Shown piece by piece: positions 36,618 to 48,300 of a stretch of 64,000 nucleotides of DNA. Below the pieces are notes generated by a model that saw only the letters and a list, made by a program, of their open reading frames with translations, was not told where the DNA came from and searched no databases. The DNA comes from Piper betle (Eukaryota > Streptophyta > Magnoliopsida > Piperales > Piperaceae): positions 1 to 64,000 of the forward strand of contig JAURVB010012952.1 in the NCBI GenBank assembly GCA_033002965.1, written 5' to 3'. Made by a program: the position numbers and the translations under genes. Within the stretch, counting starts at the first letter, position 1; every line of letters begins with the position of its first letter.

Positions 36618-39539
36618 TCAACCACAATTTTTCTGAATCAAAAATACTTTTTCATCTTCCTCGTCAGAATCAACCAGTGCAACAGATTCCCAGTGCAGTG
36701 CAGTCAAGTATTTTGTAACAAATTCAATAACAAACTTTTTATCCCGGATGATCAGATAACCAGAAGGCCTAAGTATTCTGTCTATCTCAAACAACAAGTC
36801 CTCTCCACTGCATCCTTTCTTTTCTATGTCTGAGAAAACAGTCCAGGCATGAAGAAGATCATATGTTCTGGGGTAAGTAGAGAAGGCTTCACACCTGTCG
36901 AAAGCAAATCAACAATTCAGTTATTGACAGGTGGACAAGCATAAGTTAACAAGGGACATCTTAAGTATCATAAATTCGAACATTTGCAGTATAAGTTTAC
37001 CAGTTATGAGTTGTGCCTATCAGGCCTCTATCGTAGACGATTTTGAGTGTGTTAGTTCCATCTTCTGGTACCACATTCATGACCCAGACATCCTTATTTT
37101 TCAGAGCAGCTGCAAACGACCCAAAATTTGCCTTCATATCCATTAAGTTTCGAAGAGAATTTGGTTTAATCTTGCGATTCAGTAAGTTCCAATAAACGTC
37201 AACCCTCCTTTGCCAGGTCTCCTATGTAACATATGGTTTAATCATTGGCTACCATCTAGCTGTATCAATTCTGAAAACCAAAAAGTAAAATGACAGATGT
37301 ACATATCATAAAAATGACTTACGGTGTCCTTCTCAAAAACATCAGTTGAATACCCAAAATCTGTTAGGCGAGGGGGAGGAGCAGTCAACCGAGCTGGCCA
37401 AGGAGCTAATCCACTTCCCTGGTCTCTATGATTTTCTAATAAATAGTCAAATACAGTTTCAGTTTCAACATAATGCAGTAATAAAAACCTAGCAGTATAC
37501 AACAATTATCCCAAATTTCATGATGTTTGTTACACATTGATATTTGAACATGAAAAGTGCTTTCAGCACATATAATTACTTATCTTAAAGCTAAAATCAA
37601 AACTACGACTCAATTACCATGTCAAGTTACAACTAACCGAAGTGTTTTCAGTACATACAACAATTTCTAACAATCAATTGCTACATTATTTATAAGGCAT
37701 TCAAGACAGTATATAAATTTCCAAGGCTCCCAAAAATAATAATTACAATGAAGCAAAGTTATATTAGACATGTTTATGTTCTACATGTCTTAGCACCAGT
37801 GACAAAGCAAAGGAGTGTGTCATAGGAGGGCAACTGTGTGTAACCAATTGAAAAATTAGACTTTCAATCTACGAAAAATAACACAAAGCAGTAAGAGATT
37901 TGTTTAATAGGATTAGTAATTTTCTTTTGCACATATTTCTTCAAAAATTTTGGGTATTTATCACAAAGTAATGCTGGGGGATCTTACGCTCAGTGTAGGG
38001 TGTAATGCATGCTTCCATTGGGACATTCCAGACAGCATCAGGATCATCCGTTGATCTGCACATAGGTGGCTGTGTACCAGGTTCTCTTTGATGATAGCAG
38101 TCGTTTGTCAAAGGCTTGACCCAAATAACAGTTTGATTCCTTTTTTCTGCAACTTTCCAGCACATGCGCTCAACAAGTGCACTCATCTCATGCCATATCC
38201 GGAGGTCCTCTTCATCTTGAGCATAGGCTTCAGGAGATGAATAAGCAAAATAACCTCCTGGCCTAAGCAACCTATCCAGCTCAAGAAGAAGGATGCCATC
38301 CCTCTGCAACCAATCAATACGACAACGGGAACAATGAGCAAGTTCAAATGATCTGCTAGGATATGGCAGCCTTTTTGTCCCGAGGACACCAAGATATGCA
38401 GGAATCCCTCTTTCCAATGCAAATTGAATCTGATTCTGGTGCACATCATTTGGTGCTACTGACATTGCTATGATATTAGATGATAAAAGATAGCCACCAA
38501 AGCTAGCAACTCCACAACCCACATCAAGAACTGAACGGATCCTCCCTTCATTGTTTAAGTTGTTATTGGTAAAATTCAGCATCTGTGAACGCAAACATGT
38601 TAAAAGCAGAAACAGAATCTAATTTGAGCTGTCATGAATAAATGTCATTCGTGACAAATAAATGGGAGAGAGAGAATAAAGATGAAATGCAATTCAAACT
38701 AGCTTGGACAAAGAAGGCCTCCAATACCAGTACTTCCTATTTAGATATATCTAAAAAGAAGATAAACTTACATTTGCAAGCAAGGCAATATATTTGTCCG
38801 CTCCATAGTGGAAGTGTGTACCCCCTCCTGGGAAGCCTATCTTATCACCTTTGTCCACCATCCAGTTCTGGTCCGATTTCTCATGAGCCAAATGAGTATG
38901 TGGTATGTTTGCTTTCCACACTTCATCTCTGCTTTTTGGCCACTTGATGGGAACCTGTCAGCTGTTTTTTGTTAAGCTTCATTGTAATTACAGCATTAGA
39001 CTGCAGTCTACAAAAAATTGGGCATTATTCAACCTTATAGCCAGGAGGAGGAGGGATCAAACAATTGAAACGCCTCTCTGTAGGGGGGCAATGCCTCTCA
39101 TAATGTTCCATCACAGACAGATCCAGTTTTAACCTCAACTGATAGATAAGGTTTCTGTCCAGACATGGGATCAACTCAGAATGCCGTTTATCACAAACCT
39201 TCAAAGGGAAAGAAAATGGTCAGCCCTAGATAACTATTTCGGTGAACTTGAAAAAATTAAAAAAATAAAAACACCCCATACTGGATAGCTTCTGGGTTTG
39301 AATTCTTCGTCTCCGTCATCAAGTGCAAACATAGAATCATCCTGTTTGTCACCTAGCTCACTGTCGTCATCACCAGCAAGATATGAAGATCCCAGTTTCC
39401 TCAGAGATTTGCCGTATTCAACCGCTGAGGCACCACGGCCAGAACTAGACCCATAATAAGCTAGCCCCAATAATACCAACATAAAGCATAGAATACCAAC
39501 AAGCCGTTTTTTCTGGCCTCCATCTTGATGGCCTTTCAT
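36618..39539 (-). CDS. probable methyltransferase PMT8-type, C-terminal frameshift
   Basis: Golgi type II membrane protein of the plant PMT (DUF248) family, putative pectin or cell-wall glycan methyltransferases. Exons (minus): 39282-39539, 39034-39198, 38772-38954, 37988-38582, 37323-37435, 37001-37221, 36618-36894; 603 residues. A short basic cytosolic tail (MKGHQDGGQKKR) precedes a membrane anchor (LVGILCFMLVLLGLAYYG). SAM-binding motif I is VLDVGCGVASFGGYLL. Family blocks include IPCLDRN, YERHCPP, FPGGGTHFHYGADKYI, HCSRCRIDWLQRDG, LDRLLRPGGYF, SGLAPWPARLT, WVMNVVPEDG, YDRGLIG and NWCEAFSTYPRTYDL. Closest by memory to PMT8/PMT3. The final exon reads QKNCG-stop; with one more A at 36628-36632 it would follow the conserved QKKLWLT ending and stop at 36604. 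A GTG nine bases further 5' is not used; the ATG at 39539 is. Confidence 0.92.
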
Positions 39540-40570
39540 AGCTTTCACGTCACACTGAGCTAAGAACCAGAGCCCCAGCTAATTGCTCCAAGTGTAACTG
39601 TTTATGCTGAGATTGTATCTTCCACAAGATATTTAATCAAACCCAGAATCAAACATACCTGTTCATGTTGAAAACAAACATCCTCCACTCATTGAATGCT
39701 GAGAAAAGCACAAGGCGGAATTTTAATCTCCTAGAACGAAACATAAGCAGAAATTTTCAATTTCAATTTCAATTTCAATTTCAACTTCAAAATGAAGATT
39801 AAGCAAAGATGAACTTCTTCTGCAAGGAATTTGGGAACATGGATCCTAATCTAAGATCCGTGTGATTACGAATGACAAAGTTTTGATATAGCGAGATGCC
39901 CTTACTTGACACAAATCCTTCTCCTCCTTTCCCAGCTCGGAACCAGCAATGTACAAGCGTATGTTAAGTAAATACGAACTTCATAATTAAAAAGTTGCCC
40001 GTAGAATTATAACCACATAACATAACTGAAAAAAATGCAGGTAGAACTAACAAAAGACATGTTAGCGGATTCTACAAGCCACATTTTGTGCATCTAAGCT
40101 AAACAATGAAAAGATTCAAGTCCCAACTACAAGCTTATACTAAATAAACCCAACGTCAAGCACTAGTTCTGGTCCGAGTAGGGAATGCAGATCAAGCCTC
40201 ATTTCCAGAGACCAAACGGGCACCTCCCAATCAAACTAAAACAAAACAAAGATCCAATCTTTCCCTCCCTCCAATCAACACAAACCATTCATTCCCCGAA
40301 CTTTACCCAACAAAATTTTCACAGGCCAATTCCAATGCTTCCAAAAATAAAAGGAGTGGAGATCTGATCATTTCGAGCGGAGTCAGTGCGTATCCAAGCA
40401 TGGACAACGCAAAAAGCAGGGAATGCGGCACTCACCGAGCAATGGCGGCGTCCGACGCCGGCGAGATGGGGGGCGATGGGGAATGGAGGTGAATCGGTGG
40501 GATAGAAGATGAAGAAGTCTGTCGATTGGTAGATCCGATCTGATAATCAGATGGCTTTCGTATATCTTAT
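39540..40570 (-). promoter_or_regulatory. 5' untranslated exons of the PMT8-like gene
   Basis: Splice signals on the minus strand define a likely split leader: a GC-rich first exon ending at 40436 (TCG followed by GTGAGT), a 40-bp exon at 39659-39698 (preceded by TTTTCTCAG, followed by GTATGT), and the leader part of the coding exon from 39597 (after AAACAG). The GC-rich box at 40440-40490 probably marks the transcribed start region. Exon joins are predicted from sequence only. Confidence 0.45.
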
Positions 40571-42344
40571 TATATCCTTCCACATTATTTATATAATATA
40601 TATATATATATATATACACACACGAGCCCAAAGGTTAGAAATATTTTAGGTCCCTCGATTTAAAGGGTTGCCTAAATTTATTATTTTTAAAAATAAAAGA
40701 TAAAAAAATAACCGTTCTGCTCCAAGGGCGTCGGCGGTGGAGCCAAGTCCTACTACGGGTGGCCATGTCTGGCAGCCCCTGGCTAAATCCAGCCATCGAG
40801 AGGCTAGACATGACTAGATTTAGTAGCACCACCATAGATTTAGTTACATGATCTTATGGGTGGTGTAGATTTAGTAGCACCGCTATATATTTAGCCATAT
40901 GGTCTTATGGTTGGCGTAGCCACTGCCACTAGCCAGGTCACCTGGGCATCCCTTGGCCTGATTTGGTTGAGGGGAAGCCTAATCTAGCCAAGAGACGATT
41001 GGTCCTAGTCGGCTGCGCATTTTTTTTAAAGGAAAAGTCATACGGCCAGCTGCCGCCACTATTGACCAGGTTTAGCTCAGCATTTTCTTTTTAAAAAAGT
41101 TTAAAAAAATTGTTGGTGGCCAAGTTTGGGCTTCGTCTGGTCACCGCCGATGTCAACAACAGCCGAGCATGGCTGAAACCTGGCCACCGTCAACATCAAG
41201 GATTGAGGGTTTCGTTTTTTTATCAAGTTTCAGCCATTCTTATGATCGGATAACCTAAATTAGAGTTAATGGTAGGAAATTATTCCTGCCCTGGGCTCGG
41301 AAAATCTTTTCTATATATATATATATATATATATTATATTCATGTATTATTGTTATGACTAACTTTTTTTACAAAATTTATTTTTATTTTGTAGTAGTTA
41401 CTTGCAAGAGAGAAATAAGCATAATTATCATAAAGACCATTTGATACAAAAAAAGGTTTAATTATGAGGTTATTTTGGGCAAATGGGATAGCCTCTGTAT
41501 TTTTTGGGTAGATTAGGTAGGTGGTAATATCTGGACGAGTTGGTTGGGCGAAAAAGCCATTAAGAAAGAGGTGAAAAAACCAAAAATGCAACAGGACAGT
41601 AACATTATTGGCGAGCCGAAGCTAGATTCCGTCTTTCTATCACATAGCCATGATGGTAAGGCTACTACTGATGGTAGTAGTGATGGCGTGCAATGAGGAC
41701 ATTTTGGTTTTTAAAAAAGACCCTTTTTTTATATTAAATAAATGCAAGCTTTTATCTTCGTATTTATATAAAAACTCCTTTGGTGGGAAAGTTCACTCCC
41801 AAAAAATTGTTAACAAAAATAAACTGCGTGACAATTGACAACGGTTTTGAAGAAAAGCAAGAGAATAATTAATCACATAGTTGTATGCGGCTACATGTTG
41901 AGTTTTTATAAAAGGAGTTTGGATTGATGCTCGATAATAAAAGTACGACAAACACACGGACTTACGTACCTGTGTTTTCTCAATTCGACTTGCTTACAAG
42001 CACAGATACGGAATAACTGATTTGATTTGTCATTCCAAATCCCAACAAAAGTAAATAGAGTTTTTTCAGAACTAACAACCGCAATCCCACCACACTTGTG
42101 AATCTTATCAACTGAAGTATTTACTGCACAGTTTCTACACAAATGAATACATCTGAAAATTCATATACAAACTCAAATTGCTACCTACACTGGGAACAAG
42201 AATTGGAAGCAGCCCAGAGAAGTGCCAATGATCACGGATTCACATTTGGGTCCTTTTCCGGGTCTCAAAACTGCCATCAAATGAGTTGAGGGCTCTAATA
42301 TTTTACAAGGAGATAATAGAAAGGGCGAAATGATGGACAATGTC
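40571..42344. other. intergenic between PMT8-like 5' end and exportin-4 3' end
   Basis: Contains AT/CA microsatellites (about 40590-40622 and 41312-41336), the 51-bp tandem repeat at 40815-40916, and GC-richer words such as 'tggccaccgtcaacatc'. No gene recognised. 42100-42344 is probably the exportin-4 3' untranslated region. Confidence 0.5.
40815..40916. repeat. 51-bp tandem duplication
   Basis: Two adjacent 51-bp units starting 'tagatttagtagcacc' (40815-40865 and 40866-40916), with about eight differences and no indels. Non-coding. Confidence 0.75.
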
Positions 42345-45300
42345 TTAAAATGTCCTCAAGAAACCACAAACATCATTCAGAAAGGTTTCAAGGTTAGCTC
42401 TGAATCTTCTACGATTCACCCGGTCAAGGGTTGAGGATACTTGGTTAGAGCTTGTGAGTGCCTGAATCGCATTTGCCAGCCTTCGCTGTAGCACAGGATC
42501 AGTTTGTCTCTCAATAACGTCCTTGCACCATTGCTTCAAAAATGAAAAAACCAAAAGATCAAACAGAGTACAATTGAATCAGCCAAATTTGGACACACAC
42601 AACGAAAACTTTAATCTGCAGATTTGGAAAGATTTGGTGTCTATGTTATGTCTCTTGTCAGATGTTTCCTAAAGTCCATTCCCACTGAAGATGACCCATA
42701 CCACCCTATTCCTCTCCCCCATTTACCCCACCATCTTATCCCTACATTATACATAGCATAAACTTTCTATGAACTTGAAGCAAAAATCATGCTCTGACAA
42801 ATATAAAACCAAGCAATTTATCATCCAGACCCAGAAGAAAATGTTCTCCAAGAATTTCATTATAGAAACAAAAGACACCGCAAGTTTTTTGGGAAAATGA
42901 AGCTGCAAACAATAAGTTGGATGGAGCTTCTTATACAATCACACAATACCACTTTCACTGCCTCCATCCATGTTCTTCGCCTTCCTCTTGAACAATACTT
43001 ATGCTACACTTACTTGATAGAAAATATTTAACGTCTTATGAAGGAAAAATATCAATAAAGCTGTCATTCCATAATTATTTGGTGCCACTTGAATCTTGTG
43101 TTAAATGGGCAGAACAGTGAATGCAATATTAATCAGTTTAGGGGACATTACTTGCCTAGCCAGGTTCCTGCATTTACAATAGATTGATTATTTGTCTACT
43201 CGGTTAACTAAGACATGGCATGCATCTATGCATCACTTGAAGACTCTAGACAGTTTCTCTACCATTCCCCTCGTAGCTAAATATACATAGCGGTCAATGC
43301 ATCTTTTGCTTCTTTATCACAACAGAACAAAAGATGCTGGTATCAATCAACAATAATAAATTGGCATTTTCAAAACCATAATTATAGAAAGGTGTCTCCC
43401 ATTAAAGTGTACGATGCTAATGTCAATGAAAGACACCAACTAACAACCTAATTATAAGAGCATTCAAAGTTTCCTGATTCCAAACATATCTATGAACTAG
43501 CCTAATTTCTCCTTAATGATTTAGACTTTCTATGTTTACAGGTCACCCTGTTTGGTATATGACACAGCTTTATATGGACAGAATTGGGCAACTTTTGGTT
43601 TTAGAGGTTATCTTTCTAAAAATTGCCACTCTCACCGCTCACCATGTAAGAGCAAGAAGGAAAAAGGACCAATACCTGAATTCTATTTGGAACTGGGTTT
43701 TGGTAACTAGTCTGCAGTTTTTTGTATAATATATCTAAATTAGGAGGGACAAGAAACACAATTTTTAATCTCATAAACTTTAACTTGTATTACCGCATGG
43801 AACAATAAGACCACATCAAAACAGTATGTACTCTGAGCAAACTGATTTTATGAGAAAGAAAAATAAAACAATGAAATATACCTGGTATTCGTTGTGTTCA
43901 CATAGTAACAAAGGAAGAAGAGCATCTGCTGCAGAAGCTACGAGATCACCTCTGAAAGAAGAGAAACACGTAAATTGAAAACATCACAAATGACAAATAG
44001 CACTTTCAATGGTACAGTGAACCAAGATTGTTGGCGAATCATCATTTTTGGGTAGAGAATCACATACATGCAAAATCTATCTTTCTAGTATAAGGATATT
44101 GACAGATTTTATTTTTCAAAAAATCTGTAGGGGATAAATATTCACAAGCCAACAGACATTAACTTAACCAATAATTGATCACTAAAGTACGTAATCATCA
44201 ACCACAGGATGTTCAGTATCTAACCTGTAATTCTCAAACACAAGCAAATGCAATAATGACTGGAGGAAATGACTTAGAATCCCTCTTCGCATGTTTCCAC
44301 TAGGATCTCTAAAGCCTGCAGCATATGCTCCCAAACCTTCTTTCCCTCCACTTCGCTCTGAATAATGGAAGGAGGCAAGTGCATTTAAAGCACTTAGGCA
44401 ATTAGTAACAACATCTGCATCCTGTAGCACAAAATCCACATTGGAATCTAAGAAAAATAAAGGAATAAATGATGACTTGCAAACTTTGCATGATAGGGGT
44501 GCAATATGATAAACACTTGAAACTTTACGCATGAAAATAAAAATAAAAATTAGTAGTATTCATCAGGATCACAAATCCTGACGAACAATCATGAATAATC
44601 TATACAGATATCAGACCAGCAGGCTCAACTAGAGGAATGAAAAGATAAACCAAGATACTAATAAACAGCAAAAACAAGTAGCATTCAAGTCAAATGGACA
44701 TCAACAAACTCCTCATTCTGACCAAGACCTGATTTGATTCCAGTAGCATGAGTGTTAAATGACTAGCTAATTACATTCTGCACTTTATTACACAAAGATT
44801 CATAAAGATGGAGATCTTGTCAAAAACCAATATTTTGAAAACGAATTGGTTGTAATACTGAAATTAGAGACAAATGATTGCAGACTGATCCAAGCACGTA
44901 TCCACCTAACCACTAATGGAATTTGCTTAAACGAAGTCCACACTTGCAATACTTTATGAAGAGATAAGCAGTTTTTCTTGAGTTGATGATTGCAAATATT
45001 GTCTGGGAGAAGCAGCATACCTCATGACGAACTCCAAAATCTAAAGTCCCAATTAAGTGTTCAAAACCTTGGCTATTCAATTGAGCCACCTTTTCAGGAT
45101 AAACTTCCAATAAGTGTGACAGCAGGGTAAAATACTGAGCATAAGACAACCAAAAAACCTCAAGTCTTAATCTAACATTTGAACAGGAAACTGATGATAG
45201 AAGTTCAGTTCCAGGATACTTACATCGCGACAGAGTTTTGGATATTTTAGAAGGTCCACAGATATAAGAGGAGTAACTATATGCAGGCCCAAATACACAA

Positions 45301-48300
45301 CCTGTAGTATTCAAGTACATGAAAACATCAGCTTTGACAATGCATGAAGAGAGCACTCACTACAGCATAATGGTACATGCACATAACCCGTAACTGTCAC
45401 CTGGCCAATATCGATTTCATTGCCAAGTTCAGAATTCGAAGAAAAATCAACCTGCACCATCATTAAGTGTTCAGCTTGCCCCGACACTTGTAATTAACAT
45501 TAATTTTAATAAAATAATAATACCAGGTCTTTGGAACAGAGGTTTGCAAGAAGCTGAAGCAAAGCTCTAAGATCCTTATACTTTTCAGTTTTTTCTTCCC
45601 TTAAAATGCTGCTTGATAGGCTCAGAGAAATCTGAATATAGTTAAAATACATAAGAAAACCAGAGAAGCAGGAACTACAGAAAGCATAACTGCCACGGCC
45701 CGATTTCTCGGGTCATGAGGATTCTTATTACTTTATTAATCATTAGTAGAAGTATACCATCATTTTTTTCAATATTATCTTATCCAGATCAAACACTAAA
45801 GTTGTAATAAAGTGAGCTTCATGATCATATCATATTTATTACAATTATTTAGGTTCACAACTAAACAAGTTTACATCATATCCAAAAGTTCATGATCATT
45901 TGATTATTACACAGTACTACAAAAAGATAACTACATCTTTAAACATAAACATCACATTAAGCTAATATCCATACGAGTCATTTACTCTTTTGATTGGGTT
46001 ACTTGCAAGAAGAGGGGAGTCAATATTCTGGAAGATACTCATAAAGAACATGTAATATTCATAAAAACATATAAAATAACCCATGTAAGACATAGTCAAT
46101 TGGAAAAATCGATAAATCATAAACATCATAAGGTTTTAAGAAATTAGGCGAAGAAATTGTTTAATCATAAAATCAATCATTGAGGTTCTCCGTTAAATAC
46201 TAAAGCAATGAACCCATGAGTCCGTGTTACTCTGAGAATGAAAATTAATCAATCAATCAATGACTAACCACACTTGATGAGATCTATCAATAGGACAATG
46301 CAAGCCGGAGATTCATGGGTCATTCATATTCCAAGTGCTTGTGGTCCCACATGAAAGTCAAGTATCGTAGTTTGTAATCATAATCATAATCATTTGTGAT
46401 TCTAGAGCACAAATCATAATCGGCCTTTCATCACGGGTGCCGAACCCACTAAAGAGTAAGGCATATCATATGGTATTCACTATACTGACTTAAGAATCAT
46501 AAGAAGTCAATCAAATCTTTAAGATCAATAATCATAAGACTTCAATATCAAATGAGTCATCAAAACATCTTTTCAAATCATAGTTATTATGAGATTATTG
46601 CAAGTATTTTACGAAATCAAGAGATAAAATAATTGATAGATGACACTAATAATAGATAAAACACAGAAAAAAAATCTAATACGACTCATTGGTAAAAGGA
46701 CATATTTCATTGTTTAGAAGATCAATTACAATTCATGAGTTCAACTACTAGTGGGGGGAAGCATCTTATCATAAAGAAATCAATGTTTAGTTAAGAAAGT
46801 TAGGTTCTTACCTCTTCACTTGGCTAAATACACTCTCAACTAGATCCTCATAATCCTCCTCCTTGCCTCTTCTTCTAGGTTCTCTTCTTCCATCTCCCCT
46901 ACTCCTATTTATAACTACTTAGTTCCTTCATCCTTAAGTTATTTAAAATTTCTGGAAAGACTAGTTTGATAATTTCACATCTCCTTTCTAATCAATCAAA
47001 ATATGTTGTCTCTATTAACCAAAATTAGATTTCACCCCCTTATTAAACACTCATGATTTGCTACCACTTCTAACCAATTAAATTTGCCTCCCTTATAAAC
47101 CAACAGGATTCACCACCTCTACTAACCCATAGTTTTAAATATCGGACCGGAGCGGCCAGTCTAGTCCGGCTTATTAGATCGTTATACAAGTAAACTGTGA
47201 GATCCCTCAACTTAGTCCCACATCTAATACCTACTGGGAGAAGATCCTGTTTATAAGTGGGAATGGACTATAGATCTTTAACTTGGTTCACCGTATTTCA
47301 AGAAATGACTTAGACCCATTACGTTGCACTTTGGGCCGGGTCGTTACAGGTGGTATCAGAGCAACCTAGTTACGTATTAAATGGTGGGCTGAACTAGGGA
47401 CGTTGGCTAGGCTGCCGGTCACGGGCCAGAAAGGTTGTGGGCTAGGGCTAACAACGGGCCAAGTATAGGCATTTCGAGGACGAAATTTCCTAAGGTGGGT
47501 GGATTGTGAGATCCCTCAACTTAGTCCCACATCTAATACCTACTGGGAGAAGATCTTGTTTATAAGTGGGAATGGACTATAGATCTTTAACTTGGTTCAC
47601 CATATTTAAAGAAATGACTTAGACCCATTACGTTGCACTTTGGGCCGGGCCGTAACATAAACATAAATTTTTTAGCTTATTTTTTCATAAAACAGGGCTA
47701 GACCAGAATAATACTAGAAATACTCGGTCTAGTCCGGTATTTACAACTATGGGTTAGAAGAGGAGGTGGTAGTCGGTGAGAATTGAACTGGGTAGTGAAT
47801 GCATGCCTCAACCACTAGGCTATTCTTTAAGTTGGTACTTCTTAGCCTTTCTCAATAATTATAATACTTATTTATTAGTCATTATAATTAAGTATTAAAA
47901 TTAGTTGTGATAAAATTATAATAATTTTTTAGATAAAATGATTATAATTCTCCCCAACTACCTAAATATCTTTAAAATAAGTCTTATTAACACAATTTTT
48001 AATTTTTAATATATAAAATAAATAAAATATGACTAATAACAAAACTCTTTAATTTTTTATAAAGAATTATGTATAACATATTTTTTAATCAGGTATAACG
48101 CATTAAATCTGGTTGAACCCGGTTGAACCATACACAAACCGCATACTGACCAAAAATCTGATTTGATGGCTAGTACGGTATTTAAAACTATGTTCTAACC
48201 AATTAAAACTCACCAAGTAGATTACTTCATTTAGAAGTTATCTTAAAATATTTCAAAGTTACTTCTCCCTTAAGTTTTCTAGAATTTTCCTTTTTGGATA

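Noticed and set aside
39540..39548. GTG start nine bases upstream of the PMT8-like ATG
   Set aside because: The in-frame codon at 39548 is GTG, not ATG; the first ATG (39539) begins the expected short cytosolic tail.
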